A stretch of 64,000 bases of DNA, from assembly GCA_947095585.1 (NCBI GenBank), contig OX352762.1, positions 50,919,843 to 50,983,842 on the forward strand. The letters run 5' to 3'. Below are positions 51,921 to 63,995 of this stretch, one piece after another (within the stretch, counting starts at the first letter, position 1; each line of letters starts with the position of its first letter). The notes under the pieces were generated by a model. That model was not told the DNA's origin, did no database searches, and worked only from the letters and a program-made list of their open reading frames with translations. The stretch is from Nephrocerus scutellatus. Its lineage: Eukaryota > Arthropoda > Insecta > Diptera > Pipunculidae. The position numbers and the translations under genes are program-made.

Positions 51921-53953
51921 GCGTACAACCCGGAAAAAACAGGGAAAAATTAATTTTAAAAATAAAAATAAAATAAAAATAAATAAAAGGCGTAAATCCC
52001 GGCCAAAACAGGGTAGTGATAGTGAAAATACTTTAGAAGTCCCACGACCATAAGACCTTGCCAGCTTTAGAGCGAAGGTATTTGGCCAACTGTGGGCAGT
52101 GAAACAAAAAGATCAGGGTTACCAACTAGTAGAGCGTGAAGCTTACCTAGCAACGACATCCCCGGACCAGGAACAAAAGGAGCAAAAAGGAAGAAAAAGA
52201 AGAAAACAAAAAAAGGAGAAAATCTGAAACCAGACAAGACCGAAGAATTCGTCAACACCAACACCAACAAAGCCAGTTATTAAAAGAAGTAAGCCCTGAA
52301 AATTCCGTTATTTATAAAAATTATATACATAATATACTTATATTTCAACAAACAATAAATTGTAAATTTTAATGAAATTTTTTTTTATAAATGCATATGT
52401 GCCTAAACTCAATAATTTAAATTTACATCTTATACATATAAATATTATAACATTCTGTGCATGAGTGGGTATACGTGTTTTTCGCGAGTAAAATCATAAA
52501 CAAAAAAGGTTTTGGTTACGTTCCAAGTTGCAAAAAGTATTTTCCCCCTCTCTCTCCCTTTCCTGATTAGAAAAAAAAATATTTTTTATTTTTCAAATTT
52601 TTTACCCGCGAACAAGCCAAAAGAGTTCGTCTGTTTGAGGAACTACCATTTCACTTCCACCCCTATTCTATCAAAAAATTCGAAATGCCTACAGACGCGG
52701 AGGTAAAAATTAGTTTAAGCGATGCGTTTAATCTTGTTCCTGAGTTTGATGGAACACCGGGAAAATTAAATAAGTATATTGAGTGTGGAAACATCCTGTT
52801 TGCATCTACTAAGTAGAATACAGATGCACAAGTGTTTCTTGAAATAGTAAAAACAAAGTTGCAGGGTCCCGCGTTTGAATCAGACAATTTTGAAATGGTC
52901 TGATCTTATTAAGGAATTAGAAAAAAAATTTAAGGATGAACGTTCACAAGGCGATTTATCTAAGGCAAAACAAAACCTTAGAGAATCTGTGAAAGAATTC
53001 GGGGCATTAAATTCGGCAACTTATGCAAATATCAGTGATACTAGCGTTCGGGCGTATTTAGTGGAAGAGAACGAGCGGCTAGCGATCAACGCATTCGAAG
53101 ATGGCTTACGAAGTCATGATCCTTAGGATCCTGATTAAAGCACGAGGAGAAACGGACTTAAAGCAAAGCACGAACTTTGCTACTGAACAATCGTCGCGAA
53201 TAGAACCACACTTCCAAATGATTCGAGGTTTCAGTAGACCAAGGTAGCAACCTTTTTGCACGGTATGTAAAAGGTATGGGCATACCTCAACGACATGTTA
53301 CCGGAACACTTCGCTGCCAAATTTCGTCCCGAAAGAAATAAAACGAGAAGTACAATACCTGGTGTGCCTCGTACTGTAAAAGAAGTAATCACACATATCA
53401 GGAATGCGGAACGCGATTAAGAAACGAAGGACAAAGAAACCTACATCTACAAACTAACACTTCGAGAAATCAAGGATGATACGAAAACAACCACCTCGCA
53501 CATAACAGGCAACACCAACCTTGATATCAAAATCATTTCAGAGGACCACCCACAAACACAGCGGTAAGCCAGCAAAATCATAGAAGCAGAACTCGTCAAG
53601 CAAATCAAGCTCAGGGAAACGAATTTCCCAGGGAAACGAAAACGGACACGTTCTCCCAATTGAGTTAGACAGCAGCAGTAGTCCACCAATAAATCTTTTA
53701 ACAAATGAAACAAATATGAATAAAACAATCACAAATAAAAAACTTACAAATAAAACAATTTTAAATAAAATAAATATATCTTTTTTAAATATAACAGAAC
53801 CAACAGTATGTATTCCCTTTAACCCTTCTAACAAAATATGCAATGTATTTCTTATAGATACAGGAGCAGAAATAAGCCTCCTCAAGCGACAAGATATTTT
53901 AGGAATTAAAAAACATAAACTGCCAGTTTACCACTATTGCAGGAAACACGATT
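51921..53953 (+). pseudogene. errantivirus-like leader, Gag and protease start, left copy
   Basis: Leader, then an ATG at 52685 opening MPTDAEVKISLSDAFNLVPE and FDGTPGKLNKYIECGNILFA, a Gag N-terminus of 17.6/297-like elements. A TAG follows 39 codons later. The frame continues with FLEIVKTKLQGPAFE; an 11-bp deletion near 52878 shifts it. It then resumes with LKWSDLIKELEKK and SVRAYLVEENERLAINAFED to 53126. A degraded Cys-rich stretch near 53255-53300 may be the knuckle. Protease appears at 53716-53955 (NVFLIDTGAEISLLKRQDIL), with the DTG active site, and is cut by the junction to the Osvaldo-like LTR. Confidence 0.82.
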
Positions 53954-55203
53954 AAGTTAATTTATACTAAATTAATAACGTTACAAACCGTACGACAAAA
54001 ATATGAATATTGTAAACAGAAATGTAATACAGACCGTACGGCAAAATATACACGACAAAATGTATATGTATACATTAAGCATTATGAAAACCCATTGTAA
54101 ATAGTAAGTTGATAAATCATAGAAACATCATTCTTTTTTAGACAGAAATGCTCCCGGCGCGCCCCATGTCACAATAATAAAACTAACAACAACAATTACA
54201 AGAATAATAACAAAATACGCAAAAGGAATAGCTTGTACATATACGAACACAATTTGTATACGAACAATCTACTATACAATATTTGGGGAAATAAAATTCC
54301 CAACAAGACGAAAGAATTAAGTAAAGACATGGGACGCGAAGATCCACAACAAATCGGGAAGTGTGTAGAAGAGTATTCTGTCTGACAAGACGAAAAGTAA
54401 TTCTCCCATATGAAAAGCACTCCCGCCAACTTTTTGAAATTGATATAGCGTAACAAAGTAATAATAATTACTTTTATTACAAAGTAATAATAATTACTTT
54501 TGCTATATCCAGGAACTGTGTTGTTCTACTCGAACACCCACCGTGAGTTCCACTAAAACCTTCAAGTACGTAGTTAGCAGTTGTCGATTGTTCTCACCTC
54601 GGCTAACTACGGCTTAGAGCCGAGCAGTTCTTCCCGAACGCCCTCCGTGTGCTCCGTCATATCTTCGAGTACGTAGTTAGCAGTTGTCGATTGTTCTCAC
54701 CTCGGCTAACTACGGCTTAGAGCCGAGCAGTTCTTCCCGAACGCCCTCCGTGTGCTCCGTCATATCTTCGAGTACGTAGTTAGCAGTTGTCGATTGTTCT
54801 CACCTCGGCTAACTACGGCTTAGAGCCGAGCAGTTCTGCCCGAACATCCTCCGTGTGCTCCGTCATATCTTCGAGTACGTAGTTAGTAGTTGTCGATTGT
54901 TCTCACCTCGGCTAACTACGGCTTAGAGTCGAGCCGTTCTTCTCGAACGCCCCCCCCCCCCCCCGAGTGCTCATATCAGATTAAGCTAGGCAGGTAGCTT
55001 AGTATAATAAATATTTGATATAAGTATATATATATATATTAAGATTGTTAAACATAATAAGAAAAAAAAGGGAAAACAAATAATAAATAAAGAAAACCAA
55101 AAGAACAAAAAAACCACAAAACTCTTTAATTTGTAACACAAAAACAAAAGAACGAACCCTGGGTGACCGGCGAGCGTCACCCGAGCAGACAACGTTACAA
55201 GAC
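53954..55203 (+). repeat. Osvaldo-like 3' LTR copy with TSD
   Basis: 53954-55199, missing the first 7 bases of the LTR at its left junction, ending AACGTTACA. AGAC (55200-55203) matches the TSD before the 5' LTR at 44549, so it is the 3' LTR of that insertion. It contains the same four 103-bp units and C run. Confidence 0.9.
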
Positions 55204-57195
55204 TCCAAAGTTTCTAGAATACCATGCGTTGCAAACCACATATGCAAGAATAGTATCACTTCTAATGAATTTGATGATTTCAGTTTTCTGAAGTCCATAA
55301 ATCCTGAATAATGATCTGCTATCAGTAAATATTCGTGTCCTTTAAAGTTAAATATATCCGTCGACACTAGTTAAAATGGATATTCTGGAACAGTTTTTTG
55401 CAATAGTGGTTCGCGAATGTTGTTTCTTTGTGTTCGCTGGCAGACTGCGCACTTTTCAACATAGTTTTTTATGTCGCTGCTCTGACCGTACCAATATAAT
55501 GATTGTCGCGCTCTAGCTAAAGAGCTGTTAATTCCTGCATGTCCTGCGTGTACGTCCTTGATAATTTTAGGTATTTCGGCTTTCGGAACTATTACTTTAG
55601 TACCCTTAAAAAGTAGACCTTCATCAAATGTTATTTCTTCCTTGAAGTTTGCATACTTTTTAACTGCTTCTGGTAATTTTTTATCGTCCTCCAGCCAACC
55701 TTTCCTATTTCTTTTAATAGCTGCAGTTCAAGATCATCCTGCGTTGATTTAACGAATCGTTTCTTTGCTTCATCAGTTGCACGGAATATTGTTCTTTTTC
55801 TGGCTCATGTTGTTCATTTTGTTCACAATCTCGGCTCAATATATCTGCTATTGGTATTTGAGTCCCTTTTTTATAGTATATTTTTGGTGAGTATGGCATT
55901 ACTTCTAATAATATTTGTTGTAGTCTTATCGGTGCTTTATGGATGGCTTTCTTAAAAATGGTCTACAAGGGCTTATGATCTATCTCAATTTCTAGGTTTT
56001 TGCCATAAATATATTCATGAAACCTCTGGCATGCAAATCTTATGGCCATTGCTTCTTTTTCAATTTGTGGGCTATTTTGCTGACTCTCTGTAAATGCTCT
56101 TGTGGCGTATGCTACTGGTTGATTATCTTGTAGCAAACACGCTCCCATTGCCTTTGAACTAGCATCTACTGACAATTTGACATTTTTGTTGACATCGTAG
56201 TACTTTAATACAGGTGTCGTTGTTAATGTTTTTTTGATATTTTCGATCGCTATTTGTTGTTCATGTTCCCAATACCATGCTGTGTCTTTATGAAGTAATT
56301 TTCTTAATGGTTCCGTTAAGTCAGACAAATTTGGGATACATTTATTGAGATACGTTACCATACCAAGCAAACGTTGTAGCTCTTTGACATTTGTTGGCGT
56401 TTTCAATCGCTTAATTGCTTCGATTTTGTCACTATCAGCCTCACAACCATTTTGTGTGAATATATGCCCAAGAAATTTAACCCTTTTCCTAGTATATTCA
56501 CATTTATCTTTGTTTAGAGTAAATCCTGCTTGCGTTAGCCTTTCAATCACTTTTTTAGTTATTTTTTGTAATTTTTCTTTATTTTCAGCAAACATTAAGA
56601 TGTCATCCATTGCTGTCTCACAGTTCTCTATTCCTTGCAGCGTACTATTCATTATTTCAGAAAATATTTCGGGTGCCGAAGATATTCCAAATGGAAGTCG
56701 CTTAAAACAGTAACGACCCCATGGCGTTGCAAATGTTAAGTACTCAGACGTTCGCTTTGACACGCGAATCTGCCAAAATCCCTTTTGACAATCTATTTTT
56801 GTGAAATATTTGGCTCCTTTTACTCGTGCTGCAATTTCTTCTACTGTTTTCAGTGGATAATGTCTTCGCTTTATGTTTTTATTTAAGTCTGTTGGGTCCA
56901 GATATATTCGAATTATGTTGCCTTTATTTACTACAACTATTGGGCTTACTGCTGGTGTTGGTTTTGTTACTGGTTCAATAATTCCCATGTTTACCATTTT
57001 GTCTAACTCGACTTTGACTTTATCACGCAAAGCATGTGGTATTCTTCTTGGAGGTATAATTTTAAATTTTGGATGTTCTATGAAGTCTATTTCATATTCA
57101 AAGTTTTTGCAGCAACCTATATTGATTTTATCAGGTTCCGCCTTCTTTGCTGATACTTCATGTACTCGTATGATGAATCCAAATTTTTCGCACAT
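55204..57195 (-). pseudogene. Mag-like pol: RT, RNase H, N-terminal integrase, left copy
   Basis: RT and RNase H form one open frame (57195-55963, 410 codons): IEPVTKPTPAVSPIVVVN, KYFTKIDCQKGFWQIRV, FKRLPFGISSAPEIFSEIM, AMDDILMFAENKE at the YxDD position (Ala for Tyr; xMDD forms occur in related lineages), RRLLGMVTYLNK-like thumb, then RNase H VKLSVDASSKAMGACLLQ and IEIDHKPL. A TAG follows KPL. Beyond it lie the RNase H tail (PIADILSRDCEQ; disturbed by a 16-bp deletion near 55770), the integrase zinc finger (GHAGINSS, YVEKCAVCQRTQ), a TAA near 55368, and the integrase core start STDIFNFKGHEYLLIADHYS to HGILETLES at the insertion edge. The other half of integrase is at 43883-44552. Confidence 0.88.
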
Positions 57196-57346
57196 TTGTC
57201 TGCCTAGTTATAGGCGAAAGCTTACTGTCAATAATTTTGAAATTAACTTTCTCTATTTTATTTTTCGCTTTACAGAACGCTTTTGCTTCACCTACTACTG
57301 AGACGCTTTCGTTATTGTATGTTAATAACCTCTTGGTAGCTGATTT

Positions 57347-58257
57347 TTAAATTTTTAAATTCAATTCATCCGCTTTTTGTCTTGGCAATACATTACACTC
57401 TGCTCCAGTGTATAATTTAACTTTCAACGTGCTCGAACCAATTACCAGTTTTTCTACCCATTTATCATCTCCACTTAATGAATTGATAGTTACTAGTCCT
57501 ACTTTGTTCTCAGGATATGACGTGTCATCTAATTCTGATTCCGAATCTTCACCTAACGTGTTTACATTTTTATATATTTTGTTTCTGGACTTGTATTTTT
57601 TATTGTTTTCTGATTGATCTTGCTTGGAATTCTTTTGTTCTTGTGCTTTCTTTGATTTACACATTATTTTAAAATGACCCTGTCGGCCACATCCCTTACA
57701 TACCTTTTTGTAAGCTGGACAATTTTTTGGGCCATGCTTTTTGCCACATCTTTTGCAATCAAATTCTTTAGTAACCGCGTTCACACTAGGTTCGCCTTGC
57801 AGCTCATGCATTTGTTTTTCAACTCTTTCAGCAGCTCTGCAAATCTTCTTTGCTTTATCAAAATTAAGATCTTCTTCAGTCCATAATTTTTGCCGCGTCT
57901 GTTCATAATAAATTCCGACCACGATCTGATCCATCATAAATTCTTCTTGAACATTGGCTGGATAACTACATTTTTTGATTTGCGTCATAATTTTTTGTAA
58001 AAAATCCTCAAAACTTTCTTTTGGCGCTTGCTTAATACGATGGTACTGGCATCTTTCATACGTTTTGTTTTTAGGGGTGCGAAATGTTCTTTCAATTTGG
58101 TTTTCATTGTGTTAACAATGAATTTTTCTGCATCAGTAAGTCCCAAGTTATTCAGCACTTTTAAAGCGTCGCGTCCAATTATTGTTAAAAAATTTGCTGC
58201 TTGTACTTCCGCTGATTCTGCACTTATTTTGGCTGCAATTGAATAATTCTCATACAT
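57347..58257 (-). pseudogene. Mag-like Gag and protease
   Basis: Gag starts at 58257 (MYENYSIAAKISAESAEVQA) and contains NFLTIIGRDALKVLNNLGLT, a capsid-type region, to 57985. The next frame (57988-57347) continues with VQEEFMMDQIVVGIYYEQTR and the nucleocapsid knuckles CKRCGKKHGPKNC and CKGCGRQGHFKIMC (CCHC), then a basic/acidic linker. At the protease site it reads KLYTGAECNVLP: Tyr stands where the catalytic Asp of DTG should be, so this protease is inactive. The frame overlap near 57985 may be a real frameshift site or decay. Confidence 0.85.
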
Positions 58258-58598
58258 TTCTAGCCATTCATTCCATTCAACATTACATGCAGCTGTTTTG
58301 GTGGCTTAATTCCGCTCAATGTTATTGCGTTGATTTTCTTGTCTGTATCTTAGACACTTACACACTTGAACTCGTTTTCTTTTTATTTGTGTCTAGACTC
58401 TTCTTTTTTTATTTTCTTTTACCGTTGCACTCGCGCTTGCGTATCGTAACAAGATCTTTCAAGTGAACTTTTTTCTTAGAAATTTATTTTTTATTTTGCA
58501 ATACATTATTTGTATGCTTTTATTTTTGAGCCAATTTAACTTATTTTAACACTTTCTTTATTCTTTACAGCACTATTTTACTGCATTTTTTTCACTTC

Positions 58599-58616
58599 AT
58601 TCCACATCTGACACCA
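58599..58616 (-). promoter_or_regulatory. Mag-like primer-binding site, tRNA-Leu type
   Basis: Minus-strand TGGTGTCAGATGTGGAAT directly adjoins the LTR at 58617, similar to the site at 3302-3319. Confidence 0.75.
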
Positions 58617-58696
58617 TGTAACGAGACAGTGATACGCAAGTGTTGATCGTTTGAGTAGTGTTTATTGACTGACTTCATAGCTCATGTGACAGCGTA
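58617..58696 (-). repeat. 75-bp 5' LTR of the Mag-like element with TSD
   Basis: 58617-58691, identical by eye to 43598-43672, followed by the duplicated target GCGTA (58692-58696). Together with 43593-43597 this brackets the whole Mag-like insertion. Confidence 0.9.
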
Positions 58697-60734
58697 CAAC
58701 CCGGAAAAAACAGGGAAAAATTAATTTTTAAAAATAAAAATAAAATAAAAATAAATAAAAGGCGTAAATCCCGGCCAAAACAGGGTAGTGATAGTGAAAA
58801 TACTTTAGAAGTCCCACGACCATAAGACCTTGCCAGCTTTAGAGCGAAGGTATTTGGCCAACTGTGGGCAGTGAAACAAAAAGACCAGGGTTACCAACTA
58901 GTAGAGCGTGAAGCTTACCTAGCAACGACATCCCCGGACCAGGAACAAAAGGAGCAAAAAGGAAGAAAAAGAAGAAAACAAAAAAAGGAGAAAATCTGAA
59001 ACCAGACAAGACCGAAGAATTCGTCAACACCAACACCAACAAAGCCAGTTATTAAAAGAAGTAAGCCCTGAAAATTCCGTTATTTATAAAAATTATATAC
59101 ATAATATACTTATATTTCAACAAACAATAAATTGTAAATTTTAATGAATTTTTTTTTTATAAATGCATATGTGCCTAAACTCAATAATTTAAATTTACAT
59201 CTTATACATATAAATATTATAACATTCTGTGCATGAGTGGGTATACGTGTTTTTCGCGAGTAAAATCATAAACAAAAAAGGTTTTCGTTACGTTCCAAGT
59301 TGCAAAAAGTATTTTCCCCCTCTCTCTCCCTTTCCTGATTAGAAAAAAAAAAAATTTTTTTACCCGCGAACAAGCCAAAAGAGTTCGTCTGTTTGAGGAA
59401 CTACCATTTCACTTCCACCCCTATTCTATCAAAAAATTCGAAATGCCTACAGACGCGGAGGTAAAAATTAGTTTAAGCAATGCGTTTAATCTTGTTCCTG
59501 AGTTTGATGGAACACCGGGAAAATTAAATAAGTATATTGAGTGTGGAAACATCCTGTTTGCATCGACTAAGTAGAATACAGATGCACAAGTGTTTCTTGA
59601 AATAGTAAAAACAAAGTTGCAGGGTCCCGCGTTTGAATTAATACAGTATCAGACAATTTTGAAATGGTCTGATCTTATTAAGGAATTAGAAAAAAAAATT
59701 AAGGATGAACGTTCACGAAGCTCAATACAAGGCGATTTATCTAAGGCAAAACAAAACCTTAGAGAATCTGTGAAAGAATTCGGGGCATTAAATTCGGCAA
59801 CTTATGCAAATATCAGTGATACTAGCGTTCGGGCGTATTTAGTGGAAGAGAACGAGCGGCTAGCGATCAACGCATTCGAAGATGGCTTACGAAGTCATGA
59901 TCCTTAGGATCCTGATTAAAGCACGAGGAGAAACGGACTTAAAGCAAAGCACGAACTTTGCTAATGAACAATCGTCGCGAATAGAACCACACTTCCAAAT
60001 GATTCGAGGTTTCAGTAGACCAAGGTAGCAACCTTTTTGCACGGTATGTAAAAGGTATGGGCATACCTCAACGACATGTTACCGGAACACTTCGCTGCCA
60101 AATTTCGTCCCGAAAGAAATAAAACGAGAAGTACAATACCTGGTGTGCCTCGTACTGTAAAAGAAGTAATCACACATATCAGGAATGCGGAACGCGATTA
60201 AGAAACGAAGGACAAAGAAACCTACATCTACAAACTAACACTTCGAGAAATCAAGGATGATACGAAAACAACCACCTCGCACATAACAGGCAACACCAAC
60301 CTTGATATCAAAATCATTTCAGAGGACCACCCACAAACACAGCGGTAAGCCAGCAAAATCATAGAAGCAGAACTCGTCAAGCAAATCAAGCTCAGGGAAA
60401 CGAATTTCCCAGGGAAACGAAAACGGACACGTTCTCCCAATTGAGTTAGACAGCAGCAGTAGTCCACCAATAAATCTTTTAACAAATGAAACAAATATGA
60501 ATAAAACAATCACAAATAAAAAACTTACAAATAAAACAATTTTAAATAAAATAAATATATCTTTTTTAAATATAACAGAACCAACAGTATGTATTCCATT
60601 TAACCCTTCTAACAAAATATGCAATGTATTTCTTATAGATACAGGAGCAGAAATAAGCCTCCTCAAGCGACAAGATATTTTAGGAATTAAAAAACATAAA
60701 CTGCCAGTTTACCACTATTGCAGGAAACACGATT
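58692..60734 (+). pseudogene. errantivirus-like leader, Gag and protease start, right copy
   Basis: Same content as the copy at 51921-53953, with the Gag ATG at 59443 and the same early TAG after FASTK. Here the 11 bp lost in the left copy are present, so 59590-59907 stays open (FLEIVKTKLQGPAFELIQYQ ... ERSRSSIQGDLSKAKQ). The protease fragment is at 60497-60736 (LIDTGAEISLLKRQ). It ends at the junction with the next Osvaldo-like LTR. It is the continuation of the element whose LTR and primer site lie at 43.1-43.5 kb. Confidence 0.82.
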
Positions 60735-61987
60735 AAGTTAATTTATACTAAATTAATAACGTTACAAACCGTACGACAAAAATATGAATATTGTAAACAG
60801 AAATGTAATACAGACCGTACGGCAAAATATACACGACAAAATGTATATGTATATATTAAGCATTATGAAAACCCATTGTAAATAGTAAGTTGATAAATCA
60901 AAGAAACATCATTCTTTTTTAGACAGAAATGCTCCCGGCGCGCCCCATGTCATAATAATAAAACTAACAACAACAATTACAAGAATAATAACAAAATACG
61001 CAAAAGGAATAGCTTGTACATATACGAACACAATTTGTATACGAACAATCTACTATACAATATTTGGGGAAATAAAATTCCCAACAAGACGAAAGAATTA
61101 AGTAAAGACATGGGACGCGAAGATCCACAACAAATCGGGAAGTGTGGAGAAGAGTATTCTGTCTGACAAGACGAAAAGTAATTCTCCCATATGAAAAGCA
61201 CTCCCGCCAACTTTTTGAAATTGATATAGCGTAACAAAGTAATAATAATTACTTTTATTACAAAGTAATAATAATTACTTTTGCTATATCCAGGAACTGT
61301 GTTGTTCTACTCGAACACCCACCGTGAGTTCCACTAAAACCTTCAAGTACGTAGTTAGCAGTTGTCGATTGTTCTCACCTCGGCTAACTACGGCTTAGAG
61401 CCGAGCAGTTCTTCCCGAACGCCCTCCGTGTGCTCCGTCATATCTTCGAGTACGTAGTTAGCAGTTGTCGATTGTTCTCACCTCGGCTAACTACGGCTTA
61501 GAGCCGAGCAGTTCTTCCCGAACGCCCTCCGTGTGCTCCGTCATATCTTCGAGTACGTAGTTAGCAGTTGTCGATTGTTCTCACCTCGGCTAACTACGGC
61601 TTAGAGCCGAGCAGTTCTGCCCGAACATCCTCCGTGTGCTCCGTCATATCTTCGAGTACGTAGTTAGTAGTTGTCGATTGTTCTCACCTCGGCTAACTAC
61701 GGCTTAGAGTCGAGCCGTTCTTCTCGAACGCCCCCCCCCCCCTCCCGAGTGCTCATATCAGATTAAGCTAGGCAGGTAGCTAAGTATAATAAATATTTGA
61801 TATAAGTATATATATATATATATTAAGATTGTAAAACATAATAAGAAAAAAAAGGGAAAACAAATAATAAATAAAGAAAACTAAAAGAACAAAAAAACCA
61901 CAAAACTCTTTAATTTGTAACACAAAAACAAAAGAACGAACCCTGGGTGACCGGCGAGCGTCACCCGAGCAGACAACGTTACAAGAC
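60735..61987 (+). repeat. Osvaldo-like LTR, third copy
   Basis: 60735-61983, again lacking the first 7 bases at the same junction, followed by AGAC (61984-61987). It has the four 103-bp units, and the C run is interrupted by one T. It repeats 53954-55203. Confidence 0.9.
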
Positions 61988-63995
61988 TCCAAAGTTTCTA
62001 GAATACCATGCGTTGCAAACCACATATGCAAGAATAGTATCACTTCTAATGAATTTGATGATTTCAGTTTTCTGGAGTCCATAAATCCTGAATAATGATC
62101 TGCTATCAGTAAATATTCGTGTCCTTTAAAGTTAAATATATCCGTCGACACTAGTTAAAATGGATATTCTGGAACAGTTTTTTGCAATAGTGGTTCGCGA
62201 ATGTTGTTTCTTTGTGTTCGCTGGCAGACTGCGCACTTTTCAACATAGTTTTTTATGTCGCTGCTCTGACCGTACCAATATAATGATTGTCGCGCTCTAG
62301 CTAAAGAGCTGTTAATTCCTGCATGTCCTGCGTGTACGTCCTTGATAATTTTAGGTATTTCGGCTTTCGGAACTATTACTTTAGTACCCTTAAAAAGTAG
62401 ACCTTCATCAAATGTTATTTCTTCCTTGAAGTTTGCATACTTTTTAACTGCTTCTGGTAATTTTTTATCGTCCTCCAGCCAACCTTTCCTATTTCTTTTA
62501 ATAGCTGCAGTTCAAGATCATCCTGCGTTGATTTAACGAATCGTTTCTTTGCTTCGTCAGTAAACGAAAGTATCAGTTGCACGGAATATTGTTCTTTTTC
62601 TGGCTCATGTTGTTCATTTTGTTCACAATCTCGGCTCAATATATCTGCTATTGGTATTTGAGTCCCTTTTTTATAGTATATTTTTGGTGAGTATGGCATT
62701 ACTTCTAATAATATTTGTTGTAGTCTTATCGGTGCTTTATGGATGGCTTTCTTAAAAATGGTCTACAAGGGCTTATGATCTATCTCAATTTCTAGGTTTT
62801 TGCCATAAATATATTCATGAAACCTCTGGCATGCAAATCTTATGGCCATTGCTTCTTTTTCAATTTGTGGGCTATTTTGCTGACTCTCTGTAAATGCTCT
62901 TGTGGCGTATGCTACTGGTTGATTATCTTGTAGCAAACACGCTCCCATTGCCTTTGAACTAGCATCTACTGACAATTTGACATTTTTGTTGACATCGTAG
63001 TACTTTAATACAGGTGTCGTTGTTAATGTTTTTTTGATATTTTCGATCGCTATTTGTTGTTCATGTTCCCAATACCATGCTGTGTCTTTATGAAGTAATT
63101 TTCTTAATGGTTCCGTTAAGTCAGACAAATTTGGGATACATTTATTGAGATACGTTACCATACCAAGCAAACGTTGTAGCTCTTTGACATTTGTTGGCGT
63201 TTTCAATCGCTTAATTGCTTCGATTTTGTCACTATCAGCCTCACAACCATTTTGTGTGAATATATGCCCAAGAAATTTAACCCTTTTCCTAGTATATTCA
63301 CATTTATCTTTGTTTAGAGTAAATCCTGCTTGCGTTAGCCTTTCAATCACTTTTTTAGTTATTTTTTGTAATTTTTCTTTATTTTCAGCAAACATTAAGA
63401 TGTCATCCATTGCTGTCTCACAGTTCTCTATTCCTTGCAGCGTACTATTCATTATTTCAGAAAATATTTCGGGTGCCGAAGATATTCCAAATGGAAGTCG
63501 CTTAAAACAGTAACGACCCCATAGCGTTGCAAATGTTAAGTACTCAGACGTTCGCTTTGACACGCGAATCTGCCAAAATCCCTTTTGACAATCTATTTTT
63601 GTGAAATATTTGGCTCCTTTTACTCGTGCTGCAATTTCTTCTACTGTTTTCAGTGGATAATGTCTTCGCTTTATGTTTTTATTTAAGTCTGTTGGGTCCA
63701 GATATATTCGAATTATGTTGCCTTTATTTACTACAACTATTGGGCTTACTGCTGGTGTTGGTTTTGTTACTGGTTCAATAATTCCCATGTTTACCATTTT
63801 GTCTAACTCGACTTTGACTTTATCACGCAAAGCATGTGGTATTCTTCTTGGAGGTATAATTTTAAATTTTGGATGTTCTATGAAGTCTATTTCATATTCA
63901 AAGTTTTTGCAGCAACCTATATTGATTTTATCAGGTTCCGCCTTCTTTGCTGATACTTCATGTACTCGTATGATGAATCCAAATTTTTCGCACAT
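61988..63995 (-). pseudogene. Mag-like pol, right copy
   Basis: Repeats 55204-57195. The RT/RNase H frame (63995-62763, 410 codons) differs from the left copy at one residue (TFATLWGRY versus TFATPWGRY). The TAG after HKPL and the TAA before STDIF are shared with the left copy. The 16 bp deleted at 55770 in the left copy are present here, so the frame at 62699-62415 runs on through FTDEAKKRFVKSTQDDLELQ. The gag part lies beyond the window end. Confidence 0.88.

Noticed and set aside
53447..53885. Minus-strand ORFs with predicted membrane-like stretches (repeated at 60228-60666)
   Set aside because: They are antisense to errantivirus-like gag-protease sequence and are conserved only through the tandem duplication.
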